Positions 37,660 through 52,126 of a DNA stretch of 64,000 bases are shown here, one piece after another. The position numbers and the translations under genes were made by a program. The DNA comes from an uncultured SAR116 cluster alpha proteobacterium (GTDB lineage Bacteria > Pseudomonadota > Alphaproteobacteria > Puniceispirillales > Marisalimonadaceae), in contig CACMRG010000005.1 of NCBI GenBank assembly GCA_902616005.1, positions 18,156 to 82,155 of the forward strand. The letters run 5' to 3'. Under the pieces are notes generated by a model. That model saw only the letters and a program-made list of their open reading frames with translations. It searched no databases and was not told the origin of the DNA. Position 1 is the first letter of the stretch, and each line of letters opens with the position of its first letter.

Positions 37660-37681
37660 CTCGACTTCCTGAATTTATTAA

Positions 37682-37766
37682 TGGTGCGGGCGGAGGGACT
37701 TGAACCCCCACACCTTTCAGTACATGAACCTAAACCATGCGCGTCTACCAGTTCCGCCACGCCCGC
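37682..37766 (-). tRNA. tRNA-Leu (TAG)
   Basis: An 85-nt class II tRNA on the minus strand with encoded CCA. Acceptor GCGGGCG/CGCCCGC, anticodon loop TTTAGGT (anticodon TAG), a long variable arm, and T loop TTCAAGT. It lies just before tig, the common alphaproteobacterial arrangement. Confidence 0.95.
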
Positions 37767-37816
37767 ACTTATTAAACATTTAATATATGTATATAACAAA
37801 ATAATCAATATTAATT

Positions 37817-37894
37817 TGGGGCGAGTGACCGGAATCGAACCGGCGGCCTCAAGAGTCACAGTCTCGCGCTCTAACCAGCTGAGCTACACCCGCC
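37817..37894 (-). tRNA. tRNA-His (GTG)
   Basis: A minus-strand cloverleaf with encoded CCA and anticodon loop CTGTGAC (GTG). Acceptor GCGGGTG/CACTCGC; a genome-encoded G at -1 (37894) faces the C discriminator, the tRNA-His identity pair, so no added G is needed. It lies 50 bases before tRNA-Leu and may share its transcript. Confidence 0.95.
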
Positions 37895-38006
37895 ATATTA
37901 ATAATCTTATTAAAGTAAGATGGTACTTAAATCAAACTATATGTATAAATTACATAAAAAACTTTTGTTTTTTTAATTTATATGTAAATGTTGTGAATAT
38001 TTAAAG

Positions 38007-39173
38007 ATGATAACAAATAGAAGCTTAAATTTAGGTACAGAAACCGCATTTTCAGTTTTAGCAAAAGCAAATAAACTAGCAGAAGAAGGTAAAGAAATAA
38101 TAAACCTTGGTATAGGACAACCTGACTTTTTAACACCAGAAAATATTGTTGAAGCTGGAATTAGAGCATTAAAGGATGGTCATCACGGTTATACCCAATC
38201 TTCTGGAATACCTAAATTGAGAGAGGCTGTTAGTTTTGACATTTACAGAAGACATAATGTAGAAGTTTCCCCTGAAAATATTCTGATTGTTCCAGGAGGA
38301 AAAGTTATAATTTTCTTCTCTTCAATACTTCTTGGTGATAATGGTAGAGAAATTTTATATCCAAATCCTGGATTTCCTATTTATGAATCAGCTATTAGAT
38401 TTTCAGGAGCAAAACCAGTCCCCTATCACTTAAGGGAAGATATTGGATTTTCTTTTTCTGCTGACGATATACTTAATAAAATTAATAAAAATACATCCCT
38501 AATAATAATTAATAGTCCAAGCAATCCAACTGGTGGGATCATTCCAAAATTTGAATTAGACAAATTAATAAAAGGTTTAGAAAATTATCCAAATACAATG
38601 CTTATGAGTGATGAAATTTATGATCAATTTTGTTTTGGAGAAACAGATTTTACTTCTATTTTAAAATATCCTTCCATTAGAGATAGATTGATAATATTAA
38701 ATGGCTGGTCAAAAACATATGCCATGACGGGTTGGAGATTGGGTTATGGAGTTTTTCCAGATTCACTTATTGACGCAGCAGATAAACTAGCTGTTAATGT
38801 TCACTCTTGTGTCAATACAAGCGCACAATATGCCGCATTAGAAGCTTTAAATGGCCCACAAGATTGTGTAACAATAATGAATAATGCATTCAAAGTTAGA
38901 TCAAAGATTATGTTTGAGGAACTTAACAAATTAGATTTAATTTCTTGTAATAAACCACAAGGTGCATTTTATTGTTTTCCAAACATATCAAAACTGAATT
39001 TTAGTGCTTTAGATTTTCAAAACAAATTATTAAACGACACAGGTATTGCCGCTATAGCTGGAACATCATTTGGTAAATTTGGTGAAGGATATTTAAGATT
39101 TTCATGCGCTAGTTCTGAAGAATTAATCAAAAGAGCCATTGAAAAGTTGTCTTTATTTTTGTCTAAATTATAA
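38007..39173 (+). CDS. Class I/II PLP-dependent aminotransferase (aspartate-type)
   Basis: A 388-residue fold-type I aminotransferase. NLGIGQPDFLTPENI near the N-terminus, NSPSNPTGG, the PLP-Lys region NGWSKTYAMTGWRLGYG and the Arg region LRFSCASS are typical of the AspC/aminotransferase A group. It would exchange amino groups between amino acids and 2-oxo acids. It precedes glnB-glnA by about 100 bases on the same strand. The exact substrate is open. Confidence 0.88.
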   Translation: MITNRSLNLGTETAFSVLAKANKLAEEGKEIINLGIGQPDFLTPENIVEAGIRALKDGHHGYTQSSGIPKLREAVSFDIYRRHNVEVSPENILIVPGGKVIIFFSSILLGDNGREILYPNPGFPIYESAIRFSGAKPVPYHLREDIGFSFSADDILNKINKNTSLIIINSPSNPTGGIIPKFELDKLIKGLENYPNTMLMSDEIYDQFCFGETDFTSILKYPSIRDRLIILNGWSKTYAMTGWRLGYGVFPDSLIDAADKLAVNVHSCVNTSAQYAALEALNGPQDCVTIMNNAFKVRSKIMFEELNKLDLISCNKPQGAFYCFPNISKLNFSALDFQNKLLNDTGIAAIAGTSFGKFGEGYLRFSCASSEELIKRAIEKLSLFLSKL

Positions 39174-39266
39174 ATCCGCTTAAATTTTAGGCATTTATTT
39201 TTGATATTGTGTCTTAAAATAATAATTTCTTTAAATGATTATTCCATTATATAGATTAATAAGTGA

Positions 39267-39611
<345 letters not shown>

Positions 39612-39625
39612 ATAAGGAGTAATAA

Positions 39626-41035
39626 ATGTCTAATGTTCAAAACATTTTAAAAACAATAAAAGAGAAAGAGATACAATTTGTTGATCTTCGTTTTACTGAT
39701 CCCCGAGGAAAGATGCAACACGTTTCTCAACATGTTAGCACAATTGATGAAGGGTCATTAGCAGAAGGTTTTATGTTTGATGGTTCATCCATCGCTGGTT
39801 GGAAAGCTATTAATGAATCTGATATGAAATTAATGCCAGATTGCACTAGATCAGTTGTAGATCCATTTTACTCACAACCAACATTAGCAATATTCTGTGA
39901 TGTTCTTGATCCAATTTCTGGTAAACCATATGAAAGAGATCCAAGGTCTACTGCTAAACAAGCTTTAAAATATATGGAAAGTATGGGTGTTGGTGATACT
40001 GCATATTTTGGACCTGAGCCTGAATTTTTTGTATTTGATGATGTTAGATATGAAACAGAGATGAGTTCATCTTTTTATAAAATTGATAGTAGTGAAGGTC
40101 CTTATAATTCTGGAAAAAAATATGAAGAAGGAAATATGGGACACCGTCCTGGTATAAAAGGAGGTTACTTTCCAGTTCCTCCAGTAGACTCAGGGCAAGA
40201 CCTTAGAAGTGAAATGGTTTTGTCTCTTACTGAGATGGGTGTACCAATGGAAAAACACCACCACGAAGTAGCTCCCTCTCAACATGAATTAGGTCTTAAA
40301 TTTGGCACATTAATATCTACTGCAGACAATGTTCAACTATATAAATACGCTGTACACAATGTCGCACACTCATTTGGACAGACAGCAACTTTTATGCCTA
40401 AACCTGTAGCTGGTGATAATGGTACTGGCATGCATACACATCAATCTATTTGGAAAGATGGAAAGCCTGTGTTTGCTGGAGATAAATACTCAGGTCTTTC
40501 AGAAACCTGTTTACATTACATCGGAGGTATCATTAAACATGCAAAAGCAATAAATTGCTTTTCAAATCCATCTACAAATTCTTACAAAAGATTAATTCCT
40601 GGGTTTGAAGCTCCAGTTTTACTTGCTTATTCAGCAAGAAATAGATCTGCATCTTGTAGAATACCATTTGTAGATAGTCCTAACGGAAAAAGAGTTGAAG
40701 TACGTTTTCCAGATGCAACTGCAAATCCATACCTTGCATTCTCAGCTATGCTAATGGCAGGTCTAGATGGAATTCAAAATAAAATTAATCCTGGCGATCC
40801 AATGGATAAAGATTTATATGAGCTTCCTGAAAATGAACTTCAAAATATACCAACAGTTTGTGCATCATTAAGAGAAGCAACTGAAGCACTAAGAAACGAT
40901 ATGGAATTTTTGACAAAAGGTAATGTATTTACAGAAGATCAAATAGAGGCATATATTGATTTAAAAATGGAAGAAGTTATTAGTTTTGAACATTCACCTC
41001 ATCCAGTTGAATTTAAAATGTATTATTCAAGTTAA
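39626..41035 (+). CDS. glnA: Type I glutamine synthetase
   Basis: A 469-residue GSI subunit making glutamine from glutamate, ammonia and ATP in a dodecamer. [18 protein letters not shown], the catalytic core [26 protein letters not shown], and NRSASCRIP are standard, and the adenylylation-site Tyr is expected in the DLYELP segment ([12 protein letters not shown]), so GlnE control is possible. It follows glnB with GGAGT as binding site. Confidence 0.97.
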   Translation: MSNVQNILKTIKEKEIQFVDLRFTDPRGKMQHVSQHVSTIDEGSLAEGFMFDGSSIAGWKAINESDMKLMPDCTRSVVDPFYSQPTLAIFCDVLDPISGKPYERDPRSTAKQALKYMESMGVGDTAYFGPEPEFFVFDDVRYETEMSSSFYKIDSSEGPYNSGKKYEEGNMGHRPGIKGGYFPVPPVDSGQDLRSEMVLSLTEMGVPMEKHHHEVAPSQHELGLKFGTLISTADNVQLYKYAVHNVAHSFGQTATFMPKPVAGDNGTGMHTHQSIWKDGKPVFAGDKYSGLSETCLHYIGGIIKHAKAINCFSNPSTNSYKRLIPGFEAPVLLAYSARNRSASCRIPFVDSPNGKRVEVRFPDATANPYLAFSAMLMAGLDGIQNKINPGDPMDKDLYELPENELQNIPTVCASLREATEALRNDMEFLTKGNVFTEDQIEAYIDLKMEEVISFEHSPHPVEFKMYYSS

Positions 41036-41065
41036 AGCTTGATTTTGTAAGCTAACTTATTAATT

Positions 41066-45650
<4,585 letters not shown>

Positions 45651-45653
45651 CTA

Positions 45654-46055
45654 TTAAGAATTTTCTCGAGTATTAGTGAAAGCCAACAACGAGTGTTTAT
45701 CACAATATGGTCGGCCAGGGAAAATATCTTTCCCACAAAACTTAAAGTCATTTTGTTTTGGGTCTCCTTCTGGCCAACAACATTTTGTTCTAGACCATTG
45801 TACACCCCTTAATTTAATTTTTAATGGTACAATTTTATCATTAAATACATTATCCTTTGTATCAGATAAATTTTGTTTTCTTGTTGAAGATATAGGTGAA
45901 GTTCGTTTTGGTAAGCCCATTCTATGAGCTTTACCGGCAACAGAATTTCTTGAAACTCCTAATATCTCACCAATCTTAGATATGGGATGGCCTTGTTCCC
46001 ATAACTGTTCTAATTCTTTTAGTTTTAAATCATCCCATGTATTTTTAATTGTCAT
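45654..46055 (-). CDS. gcrA: GcrA-family cell-cycle regulator
   Basis: A 133-residue regulator of the alphaproteobacterial GcrA family, which binds sigma-70 RNA polymerase and methylated GANTC promoters. The N-terminal helix-turn-helix DDLKLKELEQLWEQGHPISKIGEILGVSRNSVAGKAHRMGL is very typical; a Cys-rich end (KCCWPEGDP, FCGKDIFPGRPYCDKH) is the sigma-binding part. It lies between aroE and pepN on the same strand; this marks the genome as alphaproteobacterial. Confidence 0.93.
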   Translation of the reverse strand: MTIKNTWDDLKLKELEQLWEQGHPISKIGEILGVSRNSVAGKAHRMGLPKRTSPISSTRKQNLSDTKDNVFNDKIVPLKIKLRGVQWSRTKCCWPEGDPKQNDFKFCGKDIFPGRPYCDKHSLLAFTNTRENS

Positions 46056-46064
46056 TTTATTGTT

Positions 46065-46856
46065 CTACCATAACTTAAAAAAGTTTCCAGCTAATTTAAT
46101 TTGTGCTTCTAACATATTTTTACCTAAATGAAAATTTCTTTTGTATTTGATTGCTTCTTTAATTAAAACAGTCTCTTCAGGATCCATAACAATATCTATA
46201 ATAGTACAGTCGATTTTTGTTTTTTTTACATCAAAAATTAAATCTGTATTGTCTTTAAGGCCAAGACTAGTAGCGTTAATTACATAATCATATTCTGAAA
46301 TATTATAATCTTTAATATTATCAATTAAAATTTCTGTATTAGATTTTAACTCTTTAAGTTTATTGGCTAAAAAAATTAGTTTATTAGTATTCCTATTTAT
46401 AAGCTTTAGCCTCTTAACTTTGTTTCTAATTAAAGAATGACAAATTGATGAACCAGCTCCACCTATCCCAAAAATTGCAAAATCTTTATTTTCAACAGTT
46501 AAATTTTTGTTCCTTAAACCTTCTACAAAACCGATACCATCAAAATTAGTTCCAACAATTTTCTTTTTTTCAATTCTTATCCAATTAACTGATTGGGTGT
46601 CTATTGCTTCTTTTTCTAAAAAATCACAATATTTGAGAACATCAGTTTTGTGAGGTATTGTCACAGTCATGCCAATAAAGTTTTTCATACTCCTAATTCC
46701 TAGAAAAAATTTTTCTAAATTGTGACTACTAACATTTATTGGGATCATAATTGCATTTATTTTTTGTTTTTGGAATAATTTTGTAAAAAGCGTTGGCGCT
46801 TTAACATGATTAATAGGATCAGCTATACAACCAAAAATTTTAGTGTCAGCTTTCAT
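46065..46856 (-). CDS. aroE: Shikimate dehydrogenase family protein
   Basis: A 263-residue shikimate/quinate dehydrogenase-type enzyme. The substrate Lys lies in [18 protein letters not shown]-binding [15 protein letters not shown] is a Rossmann loop, and [10 protein letters not shown] is standard. It reduces 3-dehydroshikimate in aromatic amino-acid synthesis, or could be a paralogue for a related acid. It overlaps msrB by 11 bases. Confidence 0.85.
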   Translation of the reverse strand: MKADTKIFGCIADPINHVKAPTLFTKLFQKQKINAIMIPINVSSHNLEKFFLGIRSMKNFIGMTVTIPHKTDVLKYCDFLEKEAIDTQSVNWIRIEKKKIVGTNFDGIGFVEGLRNKNLTVENKDFAIFGIGGAGSSICHSLIRNKVKRLKLINRNTNKLIFLANKLKELKSNTEILIDNIKDYNISEYDYVINATSLGLKDNTDLIFDVKKTKIDCTIIDIVMDPEETVLIKEAIKYKRNFHLGKNMLEAQIKLAGNFFKLW

Positions 46857-47226
46857 TTTTTTCTTCTTTACTAAAATTTAAAGCTAAAGAATTTATACAA
46901 TATCTTAAACCAGTTGGTTTTGGCCCATCTGGAAAAACGTGTCCCAAATGAGCTTTACATTTAGTACAATGTACTTCAGTTCTTACCATTCCATGTGTTT
47001 CATCTTTAGAAGAGCTTACAGCATTTAAATTAAATGTATCAAAGAATGAAGGCCATCCAGAATGAGAGTCATACTTTGTATCGCTTGAGAATAAATTAGA
47101 ATCACAACAAACGCATTTATAAATACCTTTTTCTTTATTATTTAAATATTCACCTGAAAATGGTGGTTCTGTTCCATGTTGTTGAGTTATATAATACTGA
47201 TCTTGAGATAATTTATTTTTATTCAT
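46846..47226 (-). CDS. msrB: Peptide-methionine (R)-S-oxide reductase MsrB
   Basis: A 126-residue enzyme repairing methionine-R-sulfoxide. Two zinc Cys pairs are visible (CVCC and CTKC), the catalytic Cys is in [11 protein letters not shown], and [10 protein letters not shown] and HSGWPSF are typical. It is followed by aroE with overlap and preceded by the frameshifted phosphatidyltransferase gene. Confidence 0.95.
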   Translation of the reverse strand: MNKNKLSQDQYYITQQHGTEPPFSGEYLNNKEKGIYKCVCCDSNLFSSDTKYDSHSGWPSFFDTFNLNAVSSSKDETHGMVRTEVHCTKCKAHLGHVFPDGPKPTGLRYCINSLALNFSKEEKNES

Positions 47227-47278
47227 TCATAATCCATATAGAAAATTACATAAATTTACAATAAATTAGTTCTATAAT

Positions 47279-47891
47279 TTAATTTATGGAATTTAATATT
47301 TTACTAACTTTAACTACTCTCATAATTGCAGTTAGAAAACATAATAATGCAAATATCCAGGCTATGAAACTTGCTACTTCATAAAATACAAACATTAATA
47401 TAAATAAAATTATAGTTTCTGCTCCCTCAATAAGACCTTCGCTGTAAAAAAATGATTTTTTTGAAAGTTGATCAAATTTTATTTTTTTTTTCTCAAAAAA
47501 TCCAAGCTGTTGTTAAAAAAGTAGCACATGTTCCTATAAAAGATGTTAGTAATAATGACATTGAAAGGAAATTATTATTATCAAATAAAATAAAGCCAAA
47601 TGGTAATAGAGCGTAAATTAAAAAATCAGAAATAATATCGTAAAAACCACCTAGATCTGTTGGCTTTTTTAATCTAGCCAAAGTTCCATCTAGACCATCA
47701 AAAAGTCTATTTAATATAAAAAAAATTAAAGCAATATATATCATTTCTAGAGATAAAAAAATAAAACAAAATATCCCTAATATGAAACCAAATAATGTAA
47801 TTTGATTTGGTGAAATTTCATATTTTAGAAGAATAGTAGCAATTTTTATTAAAACTGGTTTAAAAAAAATATTCAATTTTTGGTCTAACAT
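47279..47891 (-). pseudogene. CDP-alcohol phosphatidyltransferase, broken by a one-base frameshift
   Basis: The intact first frame (47891-47493, 132 aa) carries the full catalytic motif DGLDGTLAR-x8-G-x3-D-x3-D and four to five membrane helices but stops early at a TGA in a run of six T (47500-47495). Removing one T lets the reading frame continue for 71 more codons to TAA at 47281-47279, adding GLIEGAETIILFILM and a final helix with FAWIF-like residues typical of the family. Restored length is about 203 residues, the usual size. Either a sequencing error, a recent mutation or slippage on the T run. The enzyme would make a phospholipid head-group linkage. Confidence 0.82.
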
Positions 47892-47898
47892 ATTTTTC

Positions 47899-48915
47899 TT
47901 AAGGTAATATGAATAACTGTTTTGGGAAAATTAAATCTGGATTATTTATTTTGTTTTTATTTAATTTAATAATATCTACGTACTTTTCGCCACCACCCAG
48001 CCTTTGATAAGCAATTTTCCACAATGCATCTCCTTTTTGAACGACTAAAAGAGTTTTGTTTCCTGCATTTTTTAGAATTTCTCCATAAATGTTGATTTGA
48101 TCTTTTGCAACAATTTTACCTTCTTTATCAATGAGATTTACAATTAAAACTTGTTCACCAGATATTAAAGAATTTGGTAATGTAATATTCCAAGCATTAT
48201 CTAGAATTGAACCACTAAATACTTTTCCCCCTAATATTCTTGCTTCTACTTTAACACCTTTTATGGAATAACCCGATATCTGCAACTGATTTAATTCTAA
48301 ATCATTTGTTATTGATAAGATTGAAATTTCTGGATTTAGATTATTTACAGAGTTCTGCGAAATTAATTTTAGTTTTTGTTTCTTTTTGTTTAATTTTGGA
48401 GACTGTATTATTTTAGTAGCTTTAACACCATCTGTATCAATGATAGCTACTATTGGAACTATATCTTTATTATTATCAATTTTAATTGCTATTGCGTCAT
48501 TTGAAATTATAATTTTATTTTCAGATGAAATTATTTTAAAAGCTAAAATATGATCACCAGTACTAAGCGGACTTTCAGTAACAATTACAAATTCTCCAAC
48601 ATTATCTGATAAAGTTTTAGCTATTATTTTTCCATTTGAAATTACATTTAACTCTGAATTAGGAACCGTTTTTCCAGCTATAAGAACATCACCACTGGGA
48701 TTTACACGGATTGTTTGTAAATTTAGAATTTTTTCACTTTTAATATTGTCTACTTTTTTATCCTCTTCAATAAGAGGTTTTGCTTCTTTAATTTTATTAA
48801 CGACTGGTACATCTATTTTTTTTTCTTGAATATTTGTTGGTTGATAAATGTTATAAGTTATAGCCCCAACAGCTAAAATAGTTCCTAAAAAAAGTAAGTA
48901 TGTAATTTTAGACAA
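47899..48915 (-). CDS. Membrane-anchored LysM protein, 338 aa
   Basis: An N-terminal membrane helix (about residues 4-23) is followed by a Lys-rich linker, two bacterial Ig-like segments (about 68-150 and 195-275) and a C-terminal LysM domain (about 290-338) with VVQKGDALWKIAYQRLG. It probably faces the periplasm and binds peptidoglycan. It is the first gene of the minus-strand run to pepN. Precise role unknown. Confidence 0.82.
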   Translation of the reverse strand: MSKITYLLFLGTILAVGAITYNIYQPTNIQEKKIDVPVVNKIKEAKPLIEEDKKVDNIKSEKILNLQTIRVNPSGDVLIAGKTVPNSELNVISNGKIIAKTLSDNVGEFVIVTESPLSTGDHILAFKIISSENKIIISNDAIAIKIDNNKDIVPIVAIIDTDGVKATKIIQSPKLNKKKQKLKLISQNSVNNLNPEISILSITNDLELNQLQISGYSIKGVKVEARILGGKVFSGSILDNAWNITLPNSLISGEQVLIVNLIDKEGKIVAKDQINIYGEILKNAGNKTLLVVQKGDALWKIAYQRLGGGEKYVDIIKLNKNKINNPDLIFPKQLFILP

Positions 48916-48987
48916 AATATTTATCTTTCTTTATAAAATAATTGTATAATTTAACATCACTATAAATTTAAATCAAAGACTTAAAAA

Positions 48988-49533
48988 ATGTTAAAAAAAA
49001 ATATTTGTGTATTTTGTGGCGCCTCTTCAGGCTCTAATCCTGAATTTCGAATTCTGGCAGAAAAAATTGGTAAAATGATTGGAGAAAATAATTTCAATCT
49101 AATTTATGGTGCTGGTAGTACTGGACTCATGGGAGCGTGCGCAAAATCTGCCCAGCAATCTGGAGCTAAAGTATTTGGTGTAATGCCAAACTTTCTTGCT
49201 AGAGTTGAAAAACCTTTAGATGGTATCAATACAAGATTTACAACTACAATGCGGTCTCGAAAAGCAATAATGTATAAAAAAGCGTCTTTGTTTATAATTT
49301 TACCTGGCGGCATTGGTACTCTTGATGAATGCGTTGAAGTATTAACACTAATTCAATTAAAACAAATAAAAGAAAAAAAAATAATTTTATTTAACTACAA
49401 AAATTATTGGAATTTCTTAATTAAGCTTCTTGAAAAGATGAAAAAAGAAAAATTTATGAATGATAATTTTTATTCAGATTTAATTGAATTAAATGATTTA
49501 AATAAATTAAAAACTTTATTAAAAAGTTTTTGA
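48988..49533 (+). CDS. LOG-family (TIGR00730) nucleotide phosphoribohydrolase
   Basis: A 181-residue Rossmann-like protein with IYGAGSTGLMGACAKSA and the phosphate/hydrolase motif LPGGIGTLDE. Relatives free cytokinin-type or other bases from their riboside monophosphates. It starts a plus-strand pair with the unknown gene at 49593, 59 bases away. Bacterial role not known. Confidence 0.9.
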   Translation: MLKKNICVFCGASSGSNPEFRILAEKIGKMIGENNFNLIYGAGSTGLMGACAKSAQQSGAKVFGVMPNFLARVEKPLDGINTRFTTTMRSRKAIMYKKASLFIILPGGIGTLDECVEVLTLIQLKQIKEKKIILFNYKNYWNFLIKLLEKMKKEKFMNDNFYSDLIELNDLNKLKTLLKSF

Positions 49534-49592
49534 AAATTTTTTTTAATAGTCTATATCTTATTTTATAATTACTTGAATTGTAAGGGATGAAT

Positions 49593-50957
49593 ATGCTTGA
49601 TTTATTAAATATTGCCAAAACAGAGGCTGATGGAAATAATCTTTTAAAATTAATTTCTTCGTTGTATAAGTCATCTGATATAAGACCAAAAGGATATCCT
49701 AATGCTATCGTTTGGGAAGGTGGAAACTTTGATAAAAATATTAACCCAATAGCACATTCATTAACTGATGCTTATGCTCTTTTAGGAACAATTGCAGCAA
49801 TTGATATTTTAAATTTACCATTTTACGCAGTTCCTATGTGGTCTCAAATTAGACATGACAAAAATTTAGAGCCCTTGAGTTGGTTTGGAAATATGCCTAT
49901 GACATCAATAAAATGGTCTACTGCAGGTGATGCTTATGTCAATGATAAAAATGGGTCTAGAGTAGTTGTGATGGGAAAGTCTGGCAATGCTCCTTTAAGA
50001 ACACAAGCTGGTGTATACTGTAATGTTAGACCATATGGCCCAATCACCGTTGTAAGATGTATGCCTTGTCTACCATATTCTCAAAATAAACAAAAGTTTG
50101 AAGTTAGCAAAGATACAGGCATTATTCATTCAGAAATGAATACACCTGGAATACAAATGGCTTATGCAGGAAGGCTTTTTTTAAAAATGATTAGTAAAAC
50201 TGGTAAGCTTGGCAGAATTGCGTTTAAACCAACTCAGGCAATGGAAGATGGCATTAATGCGGGAATAATAACTTGGTTGCTTGAAGGCACAAAATTTAAA
50301 ATAGGTAGAAAATGGGCAGTTAATGCATATGAAGAGCATAAAGAGAGTATCAATAAAATTATAAATTTACTTCCTAAAGATTTTAAATCAGGAATGGAAA
50401 ATTTGACTGGACAAATTGAACAACATATATCTGATACAAATTATGGCCTTTTGGTGTGGGATTTGATCGAAAAGAAAGAATGTGTAGTTTTAGCAACTGA
50501 CTTAGATGGAGATAGACTTACTGACCTTTTAGCAGATATATCAGATCCATTAAGACGATTTGGTGATATCATTCTAAATCATATTAATCATGACAAAAAA
50601 ATGAATATATTATGGAATGAATTAGGTTACACAACTGGTAATGGAAGAGACATGACCTCAGTGATGCACAGAATGGATGGTCCACCAATACATGAACAAA
50701 CACTTGGTTCAGCTGATGCGATGTTACTACGATTATTAGATGGAGATGAAAGCATGGGAGGAACAAAGCAACCTTATGACCCAAGAATTCATTTTGTTTT
50801 AATAAGAGATGCATATTTGGATGCAAATCCTAACAACCAAGAACTTAGAGAATGGTTCGATATAACTTTAAAAAAGTTTGATGATATTTATGGTGATACA
50901 AGACCAAGTTTTATTGAAGGTTATAAATTACTAAAAGAAAATATTACTCATTGGTAG
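49593..50957 (+). CDS. Unrecognised soluble protein, 454 aa
   Basis: I do not recognise this family. It is soluble, without signal peptide, with Trp- and Gly-rich segments: WEGGNFDKNINPIAHS, a middle block RPYGPITVVRCMPCLPYSQ with two Cys, and a late TTGNGRDMTSVMHRMDGPP and GDESMGGTKQPYDPR, which look like substrate or metal sites. AAGGG lies six bases before ATG 49593, so I prefer that to the ATG at 49587. It is flanked by a LOG-family gene and a convergent aminotransferase gene (one base apart). Possibly an enzyme; no function claimed. Confidence 0.75.
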   Translation: MLDLLNIAKTEADGNNLLKLISSLYKSSDIRPKGYPNAIVWEGGNFDKNINPIAHSLTDAYALLGTIAAIDILNLPFYAVPMWSQIRHDKNLEPLSWFGNMPMTSIKWSTAGDAYVNDKNGSRVVVMGKSGNAPLRTQAGVYCNVRPYGPITVVRCMPCLPYSQNKQKFEVSKDTGIIHSEMNTPGIQMAYAGRLFLKMISKTGKLGRIAFKPTQAMEDGINAGIITWLLEGTKFKIGRKWAVNAYEEHKESINKIINLLPKDFKSGMENLTGQIEQHISDTNYGLLVWDLIEKKECVVLATDLDGDRLTDLLADISDPLRRFGDIILNHINHDKKMNILWNELGYTTGNGRDMTSVMHRMDGPPIHEQTLGSADAMLLRLLDGDESMGGTKQPYDPRIHFVLIRDAYLDANPNNQELREWFDITLKKFDDIYGDTRPSFIEGYKLLKENITHW

Positions 50958-50958
50958 T

Positions 50959-52122
50959 TTAATTAAATTCTTCTTCTAATCTATTTAAAATATTTTCAAG
51001 AAATTTAACGTTTGCAGCAAAACAAAGACGTAAAAAGTTATCTCCAGTTTTTCCAAATGCAACTCCTGGAGCCAAACCAACTTGAGTTTTTTTAATAAGA
51101 TTTTTACAAAAACTTATAGAATCTTCAGCATCATTTGCTTTAAAGAAAAAATAAAAAGCTGACGCTGGTTTATTTATTTTTAATTTAGTCCAATGTTTCA
51201 TTTTGTTATAAACAAAATCTCTAGAAACATGAAGATTCTTCATAACATCTTCAACTAAAAACTCATGATTTTTTAATGCCTCTATAAAACCCTTTTGTAT
51301 AAATTCAGGGACTCCTGTTGTAGATATCTGAACCAATTTTGCTATATGCTCACCTAAATATTCGGGATGTGTAATCCAACCTACTCTCCATCCTGTCATA
51401 TTAAAACTTTTAGAAGATGAATTTATAACTAATAATTTATCTTCTGGCTCACTTAAAGATAAAAAACTTGAAGATGCATTACCTTTGTAAACAATTCTAT
51501 GATAAACTTCATCTGATAATAACCAACAATTTTTCTTTCTCACGTGATCTAAAATAATTTGTTGTTCACTTGAATTAAGCATCCACCCTGTTGGATTATT
51601 TGGACTATTTATAAAAACTAATTTTGTTTTATCAGTAATAGCATTTAAAAGTTTATTTAGATCTAAAGTCCATGTTTGATCAAAATCTAAACTAACTTCA
51701 TTTATTACAGCTTCTCTTAGAACTACAGATGATCTAATATTCGGCCAAACTGGGCCAACTATTACAACTTCATCACCCTTTTCAAGAATTATTTCACAAC
51801 AAATTTTAATGCCAAGCATACCACCATTTACTATAGAATGTTGATAAGGTGATGTTTTAACATCAAACATATCATTCATATATTTGGATATTTCTTCCCT
51901 AACCTCAGGAATTCCATTCTGATAAGTATAAAAAGTTTCACCTGCTTTAAGTGCATTAATTGTTTCATTATAAATTAATTTGTCTGTTGATATGTTACCT
52001 TCTCCAAACCAGGCTGGATATACTACTTTTCCAGTTTCTTTTGTGAAATTTCTACCATAGTTTGCAATTTCCATAATTGGAGTTTCTTTAATTTTTAAAA
52101 TATTTTTATTTATTGAATTCAT
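50959..52122 (-). CDS. Class I/II PLP-dependent aminotransferase
   Basis: A 387-residue aminotransferase with NSPNNPTGW, the PLP Lys in INSSSKSFNMTGWRVGW and the C-terminal Arg region NFLRLCFAA. It follows alaS by four bases on the same strand, so it shares that transcript. The substrate is unknown; aspartate- or aromatic-type is possible. Confidence 0.88.
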   Translation of the reverse strand: MNSINKNILKIKETPIMEIANYGRNFTKETGKVVYPAWFGEGNISTDKLIYNETINALKAGETFYTYQNGIPEVREEISKYMNDMFDVKTSPYQHSIVNGGMLGIKICCEIILEKGDEVVIVGPVWPNIRSSVVLREAVINEVSLDFDQTWTLDLNKLLNAITDKTKLVFINSPNNPTGWMLNSSEQQIILDHVRKKNCWLLSDEVYHRIVYKGNASSSFLSLSEPEDKLLVINSSSKSFNMTGWRVGWITHPEYLGEHIAKLVQISTTGVPEFIQKGFIEALKNHEFLVEDVMKNLHVSRDFVYNKMKHWTKLKINKPASAFYFFFKANDAEDSISFCKNLIKKTQVGLAPGVAFGKTGDNFLRLCFAANVKFLENILNRLEEEFN

Positions 52123-52126
52123 TATG

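Noticed and set aside
37626..38004. Open frames on both strands across 37626-38004 that resemble database proteins
   Set aside because: They run through tRNA-Leu and tRNA-His; such translations are a well-known misannotation of tRNA genes.
41036..41060. AGCTT/AAGCT repeat after glnA as a terminator
   Set aside because: Only a five-base stem with a weak downstream T content; not enough to claim termination.
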